Positions 30,141 through 38,196 of a stretch of 64,000 nt of DNA are shown piece by piece. The notes below the pieces were generated by a model. That model saw only the letters and a list, made by a program, of their open reading frames with translations, was not told the DNA's origin and searched no databases. Position numbers and translations under genes: made by a program. Source of the stretch: Bacteroidota bacterium (GTDB lineage: Bacteria; Bacteroidota; Bacteroidia; NS11-12g; UBA955); the NCBI GenBank assembly GCA_016787485.1, contig JAEUUL010000022.1:208751-272750 (forward strand), in the 5' to 3' direction. Numbering within the stretch: position 1 is the stretch's first letter; every line of letters begins with the position of its first letter.

Positions 30141-30147
30141 TTTATGA

Positions 30148-31122
30148 CTAAAACCACTTTTTACGGCGCATATACCACACCAGTCCGCCTGTAATCAACA
30201 GCATCACCAGCCAAATGAAATAATACCCGTATTTCCAGTGGATTTCAGGCATCACCTCGAAATTCATCCCATACACGCCCACAATAAAGGTGAGAGGGAT
30301 GAATATGGCACTGATGACCGTGAGGGTTTTCATGGTGTTGTTCAGCATCAGATTCTGGTTGCTGTGGTGCAGATCGGTAAGGTCGCGAAGCATTTCGCGG
30401 AAGTTTTCAAAATGCGACTGCAATACGCCCAGGTGGTCGATGATGTCGCGGAAAAGCGGGAGGTTTTGCTTGCGGATCAGATTGGGATTTTCTGTACGTA
30501 TGCGCTGCATTTCCTCGCGCAGCGGGATCGTGAATTTCCGCAGGCCATTCAGTTCCCCTTTGTATTCCATTATGCGGGGCAACAGATTATAAGCCGGTTT
30601 GCGTATCATGGTCACTTCCATATCCTCAATGGGTGCACGGTAGGTTTCCAGCATGGCCAGGTATTCGTCCACCACAGCGTCGATGAGGTTCAGGAACAGG
30701 TATTCAGCTCCGTTTTTGGACATGCGTTTGTAGTTCACCCTCAGTTTTTGCCGCACATGGTCAAATACATCTCCTTCGCGGTTTTCCTGTATGCTTATCA
30801 CATAATTCTCACCCAGCAGCAGGCTCACATGTTCGCGCACCGGCATTGCCGTAAGGCCGTGGCGGTAAATCATTTGCAGGCTCATAAAGCCCACCTGGTC
30901 AAACATTTCGAACTTGGGCAACTGGGCCTTGCTCAAGATGTCTTCCACCATCAGCGGGTGCAGGCCCAGTTCATTTACCATCAGTTCAAAATCTGCGATG
31001 GCACTGGTTTCCAGATTCAGCCAGTTGATACAGCCGGGTTCAAACCGGGCATATAACTCCCCAAAGCCGGAAGCCCGCAATTCCTGCAGCTCCGCTTCTG
31101 AATATCTGATTAGTTCTGGCAT
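30148..31122 (-). CDS. corA: CorA-family magnesium/cobalt transporter
   Basis: A 324-residue CorA protein. A long cytoplasmic alpha/beta and helical funnel (about 1-260) leads to two C-terminal transmembrane helices (about 266-286 and 298-317). The universal YGMNF motif lies directly after the first. The short basic tail (MRRKKWF) is typical. It forms a pentameric inner-membrane channel for Mg2+. A TATTTTTG -7-like element lies on the minus strand at 31151-31144, 21 nt before the ATG. The gene is convergent with the SUMF1-fold gene and divergent from the C10 protease gene. Confidence 0.95.
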   Translation of the reverse strand: MPELIRYSEAELQELRASGFGELYARFEPGCINWLNLETSAIADFELMVNELGLHPLMVEDILSKAQLPKFEMFDQVGFMSLQMIYRHGLTAMPVREHVSLLLGENYVISIQENREGDVFDHVRQKLRVNYKRMSKNGAEYLFLNLIDAVVDEYLAMLETYRAPIEDMEVTMIRKPAYNLLPRIMEYKGELNGLRKFTIPLREEMQRIRTENPNLIRKQNLPLFRDIIDHLGVLQSHFENFREMLRDLTDLHHSNQNLMLNNTMKTLTVISAIFIPLTFIVGVYGMNFEVMPEIHWKYGYYFIWLVMLLITGGLVWYMRRKKWF

Positions 31123-31143
31123 TTGGTACCGAATTCAATCATC

Positions 31144-31151
31144 CAAAAATA
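31144..31151 (-). promoter_or_regulatory. -7 element of corA
   Basis: On the minus strand TATTTTTG fits TAnnTTTG and ends 21 nt before the corA ATG. A convincing -33 element was not found. Confidence 0.4.
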
Positions 31152-31206
31152 AGGAAAACCCAGAAACTCCGTTACATTATGCAATTGTTTAAAGATAAAA
31201 GGTCAT

Positions 31207-31237
31207 TTTGATTTATCATAGTTTCATTTTACATTTG
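31207..31237 (+). promoter_or_regulatory. Promoter of the C10 protease gene
   Basis: TTTG at 31207-31210, a 19-bp spacer and TACATTTG at 31230-31237 match the Bacteroidota consensus. The -7 element ends only 4 nt before the ATG at 31242, so the transcript would start on or next to the start codon. This placement argues for the ATG at 31242 as the true start. Confidence 0.78.
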
Positions 31238-31241
31238 AAAT

Positions 31242-32533
31242 ATGAAGGGTAAATTATTTGTCTGCTTGTCTGCTTGTCTGCTTGTCTGCTTGTCTGCTTG
31301 TCTGCTTGTCGCAAACAGCAAGGTATTCAAAAAAGGAATTTAAAAGTATCTGAGCCTGTCATTTCCATTGACCTGGCCACTAAAATCGCATCCAGGATAA
31401 ATCTACAAAAGTATTTTGAAAAAGTACCTTTACAAAAACGGTCCTACGACTCCTTGTTTTTCAATTCAATCATTTCATCTTATACAGTAAATGATACGAA
31501 TAATTTACCTGCGTTTCATGTGTTCAATTTCGGTGATGAAAAAGGATGGCTGATATTGAGTGCCGACGTCCGCATGCAACCCATACTGGCGTATAATACT
31601 TCCGGCTCATTTGAAACATCTGACGATATTCCATCAGGTCTTGGAGATTGGCTAGATATCACGATAGGATTAATAGAAGGGCTTAGGGACTCAACTGTTA
31701 ATGCCGATTCAATGGGTATCTGGAGTTGGCAGCATTTATTAAGCAATACCTATCTTCCTTCGGAAGTCCAGACATTATTGCCGGACGATATTGAATCCTA
31801 TTCATCACTTCCACCCTGTGGATCAAACACGGTCTCTACTGGTCCATTATTGCCTTGTCAGTGGGGGCAATGGTGCTCCTATAATAGTAATTCGCCAACT
31901 TGCTCCACTGCAGCCTGCGGGTTTATGCCCACTGGCTGTGTTGCAACTGCCACAGCACAAATTATGAAATATTGGGGTCAACCTTCCACTCTCTGGAATT
32001 TTAGTGCCATGCCAAACAACAATGGTAATGCAGGTGTAGCTTATTTAATGAAGGATATAGGTAACGAATTAAACATGAATTGGTCATGCAGCGAATCTTC
32101 GGCATTTACCGAAGATGCAGCAAGTGTTCTAAAAAACTATTACAACTACTCGTCTGCAAACTATGTTAATTATAGTCGTTCTGCAATGCTTACTGATATT
32201 TGGAACGGCAAACCTGGTATTCTCAGAAGTTGCAGATCTCAAACAGTCCAAAAGAAAAAATGGTGGCAATTTTGGAAAGTAAAATACAAAACTGAGAATT
32301 GCCATGCCTGGTGTTATGACGGAAATCAATACATTGACAAGTGTGGAAAACGCCTGAATGAAACAGTTCATATGAACTGGGGCTGGCACGAAGTAGACTT
32401 TATCGCTGGTCAATGGGTATCCTCAAATCGAGATTTCAATGGTTTTTATAACATTTCCAATTGGACAATAGACAATCCGGAACAATGGAATTATCAATAC
32501 GCCAATGGGATGGTTAAAAACATTGCCTGGTAA
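31242..32533 (+). CDS. C10 (streptopain-like) cysteine protease lipoprotein, frame-shifted by a signal-peptide repeat
   Basis: The natural start, ATG 31242, encodes MKGKLF and then six copies of an 8-bp repeat. In this sequence that frame ends at a TAA (31341-31343) after 33 residues. The protease frame follows in another phase and is open only from a TTG at 31274. With five or eight repeat copies the frames join; five copies give MKGKLFVCLSACLLVCLSAC, an ideal lipoprotein signal. The body has a Spi-like pro-region (HVFNFGDEKGWLILSADVRM), the catalytic Cys in PTGCVATATAQIMKYW, the His in NCHAWCYDG, and an HMNWGW strand, all typical of peptidase family C10. It is AT-rich. It is either a phase-OFF allele or an assembly slip at the repeat. 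A lipoprotein gene follows after 3 nt. Confidence 0.85.
31261..31310 (+). repeat. 8-bp tandem repeat TCTGCTTG, six copies, in the C10 signal-peptide region
   Basis: Six perfect copies of TCTGCTTG occupy 31261-31308, with partial units on both sides (TTG before, TC after). Because 8 is not a multiple of 3, each copy gained or lost changes the downstream frame, and three units (24 bp) encode the 8-residue period VCLSACLL. Five or eight copies restore the C10 reading frame from the ATG at 31242. Confidence 0.95.
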
Positions 32534-32536
32534 ATC

Positions 32537-33085
32537 ATGAAATATTTTTACACATCAATTCTGATTTCTTTAATATTCATTTCTTGTAATAGAAATAAAT
32601 ATAAACCCATTTGGTCAAATACTCCCTGTGGCAGAATAGACGTCAGATGGGATGAAAGCCCGGTTCAGACAATGAAATTGGGTTTTAATAATTCCAAACT
32701 ATTTCAGACATTATTAAAAAAAGATTCGATCGAATTGTTATCTTTTTTAGGATATTTAGATAGTTTGATTTCATACAAAATAGGAGACACTGTTAAATAT
32801 GTATCCTATGTATACTTGAACCCCAGAGATACCAGTTTAACAAATATTGATTTGAGTACAGGCAGATTAATGGAATACAGCTGGGGAAAAGGTATCAAAG
32901 ATTATCTTATCCATTGGCCCAATGGGAAAGTAGATTCCCTGTTTGTGGATTTTAAACGGGATGACTCCAGAAATAACTGGTGCTGCTGTCAGTTTCCTTT
33001 ACAAAAAATGACATTAAATGGTAAATCCTATACCAGAAAAACGGAGGATTACAAATACGGTACATTTCTGTTTGATATGAAGTAA
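32537..33085 (+). CDS. Lipoprotein paired with the C10 protease
   Basis: A 182-residue lipoprotein. The signal peptide MKYFYTSILISLIFISC ends in a lipobox. The mature part has beta-rich segments and a CCC cluster near residue 150 (NNWCCCQF). I do not recognise the family. It starts 3 nt after the protease stop, so it is in the same transcript and perhaps coupled. In Bacteroides fragilis and streptococci, C10 proteases are neighboured by small dedicated inhibitors, which makes an inhibitor role possible but unproven. Base composition is AT-rich, like the protease gene and unlike the flanks. Confidence 0.65.
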   Translation: MKYFYTSILISLIFISCNRNKYKPIWSNTPCGRIDVRWDESPVQTMKLGFNNSKLFQTLLKKDSIELLSFLGYLDSLISYKIGDTVKYVSYVYLNPRDTSLTNIDLSTGRLMEYSWGKGIKDYLIHWPNGKVDSLFVDFKRDDSRNNWCCCQFPLQKMTLNGKSYTRKTEDYKYGTFLFDMK

Positions 33086-33279
33086 TAGTTCATTTTACCT
33101 GCAGTAGTCAAAGGACAATATAGGTCTTAAAGATTAAATACACAAATCTTAAAATCCAAGTATTGCTAAATTTGCTATTTGAATATTCATAGTAAATCTG
33201 CCCGGCAGTAAACTCTTAAGCGAAAGAAAAACGCTGAGCTACTTAATTAACAATTCTACTACACGGTTCTGACCGTGCT

Positions 33280-34677
33280 CTACTTCTGATCCGGATTCCG
33301 GGGCGGACGATTGTCCGGGCGCGGTGGCCTTGGGCCCCGGTTCTGCGGATTCTCGTTTCGCGGCGGACGACGGTTGCCCTGGTCCGGCCGATTGGGTTGC
33401 CTGTTCTGCGGGGGCCGGTTTTGTTGCTGTTGCGGATTTTGGGGATTTTGCGCATTCTGCGGCCTTGGACCACCCTGATTGGGCTTGCGGTTGTCCCGCT
33501 GCCTGTCGCGGTTGCGGTTGCGGTTTTTGTTGTTGTCCCGCTGTTCGCGTTGCCTGCGCATCTCATCCACCATCTCGCGGTCTTCGCCCATGAGTTGCTC
33601 GTTGTCTATGAAAGCCGGCTCCTCCAGGGTCTTTGATTTGTCCTGCACGTCTATAGCCGGGGCCATATCCGTCAGGTTGGGCATCTTTTCTCCGTTCTTA
33701 TTCCTGCCCATCCATTCCTTCACATCGGCAAGTTTCAGAGGTACCCAACTCTGGCTGTCTTCATAGCTAAACCACATCAGCCTTTTCAGAATATCTGTTT
33801 TGCGGCTGTAAGCCACACCTGCTTCGGTTTCCAACTTAACTACCTTGGCTTTGGGAAATTCATCCACTGCCTCCATATACATGTCCAGCTCATAGTTCAG
33901 GCAGCACTTCAGACGGCCACACTGTCCTGCCAGTTTCTCCATGTTTATGCTCAGGTTTTGCACCCTTGCCGCGCCGGTGGTCACCATTTTATAGTCGGTA
34001 AGCCAGGTGCTGCAGCACAGCGTGCGGCCACACACACCAATTCCACCCAGGCGCGAAGCCTCTTCACGGTAACTGATGTGACGCATCTCAATCTTTACCC
34101 GAAACTCATCCGCATACCTGCGTATCAATTCCCGAAAATCAACCCTTTGCTCTGCGGTATAGAAGAAAATTACCTTTCTGCCATCGCCCTGCAGCTCGAT
34201 ATCACTGATTTTCATGGCCAGATTGAGGCTGAAAGCAATCGTACGCGCACGTTCCAGTGTGGCATTTTCCCTTGCCTTTATTTCCTCAAATTTTTCCAGA
34301 TCACGTTCTGTGGCCTTGCGCAAAATATTGCGGATCTGGTCAGAATCTTCGCGGATGCGCATTTTCCGCAACTGCAAACGAACGATTTCACCGGTGGCAC
34401 TTACCGTTCCGATATCGAAACCCAGGCCGCCTTCGGTACATACATAGTCGCCGTTATACAATTCAAGACCGGGATTGCGGTAATACTCCTTGCGGCTGCC
34501 CTTATAGCGGACTTCTACAATGCCGAACGGAATGAAGTCGCCGGGCAACTCCATGTCCTTGAACCAATCGTATACGTTGAGTGCGTTGCAACCACCGGTT
34601 GCACATGAACCATTGCTCTTGCAGCCGGCAGGTGCACAGCCGCCGTCACTTTTGGTTCCGCAGGATGAACAAGACAT
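33280..34677 (-). CDS. PSP1-domain protein (RicT/YaaT-like) with a long basic low-complexity tail
   Basis: A 465-residue protein. A cysteine-rich N-terminus (MSCSSCGTKSDGGC... with six Cys by residue 30) precedes the PSP1 core (about 50-300). The core holds the conserved cysteine blocks GGIGVCGRTLCCSTWL and CGRLKCCLNYE. In B. subtilis YaaT (RicT) the equivalent cysteines help bind Fe-S clusters and the protein acts in RNA processing with RicA and RicF. Here the last 90 or so residues are almost only N, R, P, Q and D and look disordered and nucleic-acid-binding. A TACTTTTG -7 element lies on the minus strand at 34717-34710, leaving a leader of about 30 nt. It is probably monocistronic. Confidence 0.88.
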   Translation of the reverse strand: MSCSSCGTKSDGGCAPAGCKSNGSCATGGCNALNVYDWFKDMELPGDFIPFGIVEVRYKGSRKEYYRNPGLELYNGDYVCTEGGLGFDIGTVSATGEIVRLQLRKMRIREDSDQIRNILRKATERDLEKFEEIKARENATLERARTIAFSLNLAMKISDIELQGDGRKVIFFYTAEQRVDFRELIRRYADEFRVKIEMRHISYREEASRLGGIGVCGRTLCCSTWLTDYKMVTTGAARVQNLSINMEKLAGQCGRLKCCLNYELDMYMEAVDEFPKAKVVKLETEAGVAYSRKTDILKRLMWFSYEDSQSWVPLKLADVKEWMGRNKNGEKMPNLTDMAPAIDVQDKSKTLEEPAFIDNEQLMGEDREMVDEMRRQREQRDNNKNRNRNRDRQRDNRKPNQGGPRPQNAQNPQNPQQQQNRPPQNRQPNRPDQGNRRPPRNENPQNRGPRPPRPDNRPPRNPDQK

Positions 34678-34709
34678 AATTTAAAAAGATTGCAATAATG
34701 CAGGAGTCA

Positions 34710-34717
34710 CAAAAGTA
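34710..34717 (-). promoter_or_regulatory. -7 element of the PSP1 gene
   Basis: The minus strand reads TACTTTTG, matching TAnnTTTG, 32 nt before the ATG at 34677. No convincing TTTG was seen 19-20 bp further upstream. Confidence 0.4.
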
Positions 34718-34766
34718 CAATGCAAAGTGGCTTTCTGATAATAATGCATCCAGAAATTGGACCTGA

Positions 34767-35261
34767 TTATTTCACATCCCCCGCATCCAGCGGGAAAGTA
34801 AGCGGTGTTGACTTGAAAACCCACAGTTTCTGTCCCAGAAAATTCACCATCATTCCCACCAGTGTAGCCCCAATAACTGCAAGAAATTTATCCAGCTTCA
34901 GCGTAAGAAACGGCGTTTGCACAAGCCGGTCTGTGTATATCACGAGCATCTGAAATTCATTGTCGGGCAGTATATTCAGAAACAGTTCATTGGAAGCTAC
35001 ATTCATTAATCCGCTTACGACATAGAGTGCCATGTACCGGGCCAGTCTTTTGCTGTCGCGGTTGCTCTGGCCCCAGGTCCAGGATTTGTTCAGGTAATAA
35101 TTGAGCAGGGTAGCCAATACCACCGAAATACTCTTTGCAACCACTGTAGGCACACCCGCACCTTCGGAAAGTCCGTAGTAAATGCCAAAGTCAAGGGCAA
35201 AGCACAGCCCGCCCACGATCCCAAACTTGGTAAGTTCTATGTATGTATCCCTGCTAATCAA
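34767..35261 (-). CDS. GtrA-like membrane protein
   Basis: A 164-residue protein with four predicted transmembrane helices (about 12-30, 36-57, 78-98 and 130-152). It opens with the family signature KFGIVGGLCFALDFGIYYGL. GtrA-like proteins are thought to move or organise lipid-linked sugars for cell-surface polysaccharides. No ATG exists upstream in frame; the TTG at 35261 is used, overlapping the end of the LD-carboxypeptidase gene by 8 bp. It is the last gene of the minus-strand operon starting at the sirtuin gene. The N-terminus is the least certain part. Confidence 0.8.
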   Translation of the reverse strand: MISRDTYIELTKFGIVGGLCFALDFGIYYGLSEGAGVPTVVAKSISVVLATLLNYYLNKSWTWGQSNRDSKRLARYMALYVVSGLMNVASNELFLNILPDNEFQMLVIYTDRLVQTPFLTLKLDKFLAVIGATLVGMMVNFLGQKLWVFKSTPLTFPLDAGDVK

Positions 35262-36159
35262 CCGGATTCAGATTTTGCCGGAAAAACCGGCCGTCAAAGG
35301 TACAATGCGCGCCCAACAGCAGACAAACGTTTTTTGGAATATGCCCCGCAGGAAAACCAAAAAGCATGGGATAGCCGTAGGAACCGCATACTTCGCGGAT
35401 GATTTCTTCTGCTGTTTTTCCAAATGGAATGGCATTGTCTTTCATGTCAGCCATTCCCCCTACAACCATTCCAGCCAGATTTTTCAGCAATCCGGCACGG
35501 TCCATTGCCCGCATCATCCGGTCTGTATGGTACAGGTATTCGTCCAGGTCTTCTATGAAAAGGACCTTCCCATCCGTGTCCGGTTGTTCTGGTGTACCCA
35601 GGGCAGAATAAAGGATACTCAAATTGCCACCTGTAAGTATTCCATTAAAAGGCAATTGTTTTTCTGATAGAGTATTGTATAAATCTATTTCTATATTTTG
35701 TTTAAATAACAATTGTTCTAATGCCGGAATGTTTCCCGGGTCCTGTTGATGCATGTACCAGTGGATGGCCATAGGCCCGTGCAACGCCATCATTCCCCGC
35801 TTCAACAGCGCCAGGTTCAGGGTGGTGATATCGCTGAAGCCACAAAGCAACTTCCCGGGCTGCCACCATATTTCTTCCGGAATAAACGGCAACAGCTGCA
35901 CACAGCCATAACCGCCCCTTGCCGCAAAAACCAGTTTCACTTCCGGGTCTGTCCATGCCTCCACAAAGTCTGCAGCGCGCTGTTCCGCCTTGCCGGCAAA
36001 CTGGTTGAGCCTATCATACAAATGCCTCCCAGGCCTTACTCTGAGCCCATGCGAATCACACCATTGCATAAACGGAGCCATTTCCTCTTTGGAAACAGCC
36101 CTGGCAGGGGCTATCAAAGCCACTGTATCCCCGGGTCTCAGCGGTTTCCAGGTGTTCAT
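35254..36159 (-). CDS. LD-carboxypeptidase (peptidase family S66)
   Basis: A 301-residue S66 serine peptidase that trims the terminal D-amino acid from murein tetrapeptides during peptidoglycan recycling. Visible signatures are the AARGGYGC block near residue 84, the nucleophile Ser in GFSDITTLN near 107, the catalytic Glu region LFIEDLDEYLYHTDRM, and the His in FGFPAGHIPKN near the C-terminus. The ATG at 36159 is chosen because it overlaps the xseB stop as ATGA; an upstream ATG at 36177 adds six residues. No signal peptide is present, so it is cytoplasmic, as expected for recycling. Confidence 0.9.
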   Translation of the reverse strand: MNTWKPLRPGDTVALIAPARAVSKEEMAPFMQWCDSHGLRVRPGRHLYDRLNQFAGKAEQRAADFVEAWTDPEVKLVFAARGGYGCVQLLPFIPEEIWWQPGKLLCGFSDITTLNLALLKRGMMALHGPMAIHWYMHQQDPGNIPALEQLLFKQNIEIDLYNTLSEKQLPFNGILTGGNLSILYSALGTPEQPDTDGKVLFIEDLDEYLYHTDRMMRAMDRAGLLKNLAGMVVGGMADMKDNAIPFGKTAEEIIREVCGSYGYPMLFGFPAGHIPKNVCLLLGAHCTFDGRFFRQNLNPVD

Positions 36160-36347
36160 TCCCAGTCTGTCATCCATTTTTCTACAGTTGCCAATTTCTT
36201 CAGGCTCAAATCTATCAGCGATTTTGCCTCCTGCAGCCTGGCTTCCAACTCATCTATCCCTGTTTTGCCGCTTTCAAGGTCTGCCAGGGTTTTTTCCAGT
36301 TTCTGGCGGGCCTCATCGTAGCTGAATATGTCCGTTTTCTTTGCCAT
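36156..36347 (-). CDS. xseB: Exodeoxyribonuclease VII small subunit
   Basis: This 63-residue protein matches XseB: FSYDEARQKLEKTLADLESGK followed by LEARLQEAKSLIDLSLKKL and a closing E. Several copies wrap the large subunit XseA to give the single-strand DNA exonuclease VII. The gene starts 1 nt after the xseA stop and its own stop overlaps the next ATG (ATGA), so the trio is coupled. Confidence 0.93.
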   Translation of the reverse strand: MAKKTDIFSYDEARQKLEKTLADLESGKTGIDELEARLQEAKSLIDLSLKKLATVEKWMTDWE

Positions 36348-36348
36348 C

Positions 36349-37542
36349 TTATTCTATGATTGCTTTTCTTTTACCATCGTAAAACTCCAGTATTACTTTA
36401 TCTCCCGATGTCACACTGGCTGCACTACCTGTTATTTTGTTCTCTTTCCTAAGCAAAATATAGCCTCTGGCCAATGTCCGGGAGGGATTGAGCAACTCGC
36501 TGCGCAGCGCAAATTGCTGCAACAGGTTTTTTTCCTGATTGAGGCGCCAACCCAGGGTTTTGCGCAATTGCGTGCTGGTCTGTTCCAGGCTGCGGGCTGC
36601 ATTCAACAGCAGATTTCCTGCCACTTGTTTTATATCCTGTTGCAATCGCTGCAAATCAGCCAAAAAACCGGTATTGTGCGTTGTAATAAACGCTGCTGAC
36701 TTGGTGGGGGTTTTCTGCGGAAAGGCCGACAGCATATCCGATATACTCACATTGCGTTCGTGACCAATGCCCGTGATTACAGCATACGGGCACAATGCAA
36801 TGGCATGGGCTACATCAAAATGGTCAAAGGCATTCAAATCCATATTGGATCCACCTCCGCGCACAATGGCTACACAATCAAATGCACCCAGGGTCTGGTT
36901 TATCCGTTGCAATTGTGCCGCAATCTGAGATCCGGCATATTCGCCCTGAACCTGTGCCGGAAACTCAACCACAGCGTAGGCAATGTCATATTCATTCTCC
37001 TGCAGTTCGTGTAAAAAATCGCGACGGCCATCACTGCCCGGTGCAGAAATCAAGGCTATGCGCTGCACTATTGTTGGCAGTTTTTGCCGCTGATTGGCAG
37101 AATGCCATTCCCCATCGCGAAACCATACAGCTGAGGGAATTTCTGTGGCCAACCGCTGCAGCACTTTGTCCTTTTCCTGTTCCAGTTTTCCCAGCGTATA
37201 GGCCGTATCAATACCCACCACATTCAGCCGCAGCCCATACCGGATATTGTACTGCACTTCTACCTCCAGCACCATTTCCAGGTTTTGCTCGAAAGCAACC
37301 CCTGTGGCTTTTTCAAATTCCTGGACCAGATGCAGACAATCGCGCCAGATTACAGCCCCGGCCTGGGCTACTATGTCGTTGCCACGTTTCTCCAGCAGGG
37401 TAAGAAATGCATACCCCCTGTTTTTATACACTTTTACATCCGTGGTTTCTGCCAGTATCCGGAAAGAGTCACCATGATACTGCGCATCCAGGGTATCCCG
37501 TATGTCCTGTAAAAAAGCAGAAAGCGGCAGGTAAGGCTTCAC
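36349..37542 (-). CDS. xseA: Exodeoxyribonuclease VII large subunit
   Basis: The 397-residue catalytic subunit of exonuclease VII, which degrades single-stranded DNA from both ends in repair. The N-terminal OB-fold (about 1-105) is divergent, with the usual GE motif replaced by AETTDVKVYKNRGYAFLTL. The catalytic core is typical: IALISAPGSDGRRDF, the glycine motif IVRGGGSNMDLNAFD near 230, TGIGHERNVSISD near 262 and PTKSAA. A helical segment and a beta-rich GYILLRK tail follow. It sits in an operon with xseB, 1 nt apart, and starts directly after the GyrI-like lipoprotein gene (1 nt). Confidence 0.93.
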   Translation of the reverse strand: MKPYLPLSAFLQDIRDTLDAQYHGDSFRILAETTDVKVYKNRGYAFLTLLEKRGNDIVAQAGAVIWRDCLHLVQEFEKATGVAFEQNLEMVLEVEVQYNIRYGLRLNVVGIDTAYTLGKLEQEKDKVLQRLATEIPSAVWFRDGEWHSANQRQKLPTIVQRIALISAPGSDGRRDFLHELQENEYDIAYAVVEFPAQVQGEYAGSQIAAQLQRINQTLGAFDCVAIVRGGGSNMDLNAFDHFDVAHAIALCPYAVITGIGHERNVSISDMLSAFPQKTPTKSAAFITTHNTGFLADLQRLQQDIKQVAGNLLLNAARSLEQTSTQLRKTLGWRLNQEKNLLQQFALRSELLNPSRTLARGYILLRKENKITGSAASVTSGDKVILEFYDGKRKAIIE

Positions 37543-37543
37543 A

Positions 37544-38182
37544 TCAGGGTGCTTTTGGATACAATATGGTGCATTTGTTCAGCGTGGTGGTCATATCATC
37601 ATTCCGGCTGTCGGAGTAAGATTCCAGACATGGAAAACCCGTTTTCAGTCCTTTGCCGGAGAGTATGGATTGTATGCGCTGGTGAAAAGACAAGCCCATT
37701 CCCGCTTCGGTATTGCACATGGTTTTATAATATGAACCGCCGGCCACAGTTATGGTGCTCAGGTCTCTGGCCTTGCAGGCTTTGCTCACCGGCATACCGA
37801 TAAACAAGCGTGTAGGTCCGCTTTCAGCCGGTTTCTCCAGCAAGGCGATTGTGGGCGAACCAGTAAGGGCAGCTTTGCCTGCTGCTGCCACCTCTATCAC
37901 ATCCCTCATCAGCAAAGGCATTTCCTGCATCATTTTACGGTATTCCACTTTTACCTCCCTGCCCAGCAGGAGCATTTCAGGTCGTTTTACTTCTTCTATC
38001 AGCAAATCGGTTCCCGCAGCAATGATCGTAGCATCCCGCCTTCCGGTGGCTGTATCGGCTGTTTTCTGCTGTACCTGCCGTCCAGCACCTACAGAGTCAT
38101 CTTCTCCGTCGCGCGTGGTGCTTTTCTGAACGCAGGAGACAAATGCAAACATCAAGCCTGCCGCCAATACAATCTTTTTCAT
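37544..38182 (-). CDS. Lipoprotein with a GyrI-like effector-binding domain
   Basis: A 212-residue lipoprotein from the ATG at 38182. This start has a strong Shine-Dalgarno sequence (GGAAGGAG) and begins MKKIVLAAGLMFAFVSC, a good lipobox. The C-terminal 150 or so residues resemble the GyrI-like small-molecule-binding (SHS2/SOUL-like) fold: a PTRLFIGMPVSK strand, the AGGSYYKTMCN turn, a helix, and the signature PCLESYSDSR near the end. Lipidated forms are presumably periplasmic sensors or ligand binders. It lies 14 nt after the sirtuin gene and 1 nt before xseA, so it is inside a repair/wall-recycling operon where its role is unclear. Confidence 0.65.
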   Translation of the reverse strand: MKKIVLAAGLMFAFVSCVQKSTTRDGEDDSVGAGRQVQQKTADTATGRRDATIIAAGTDLLIEEVKRPEMLLLGREVKVEYRKMMQEMPLLMRDVIEVAAAGKAALTGSPTIALLEKPAESGPTRLFIGMPVSKACKARDLSTITVAGGSYYKTMCNTEAGMGLSFHQRIQSILSGKGLKTGFPCLESYSDSRNDDMTTTLNKCTILYPKAP

Positions 38183-38196
38183 TTTAACTCCTTCCA

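Noticed and set aside
31261..31310. CRISPR-like array
   Set aside because: The 8-bp unit has no spacers; it is a simple sequence repeat within a coding region.
31274..32533. TTG at 31274 as the true start of the C10 protease
   Set aside because: It lies inside the tandem repeat, has no ribosome site, and leaves a poor signal peptide; the ATG at 31242 has a consensus promoter and gives a perfect lipoprotein signal when the repeat count changes.
33262..33277. Hairpin CACGGT-TCTG-ACCGTG as the PSP1 terminator
   Set aside because: The stem is only 6 bp, begins right at the stop codon and has no U-tract on the minus strand.
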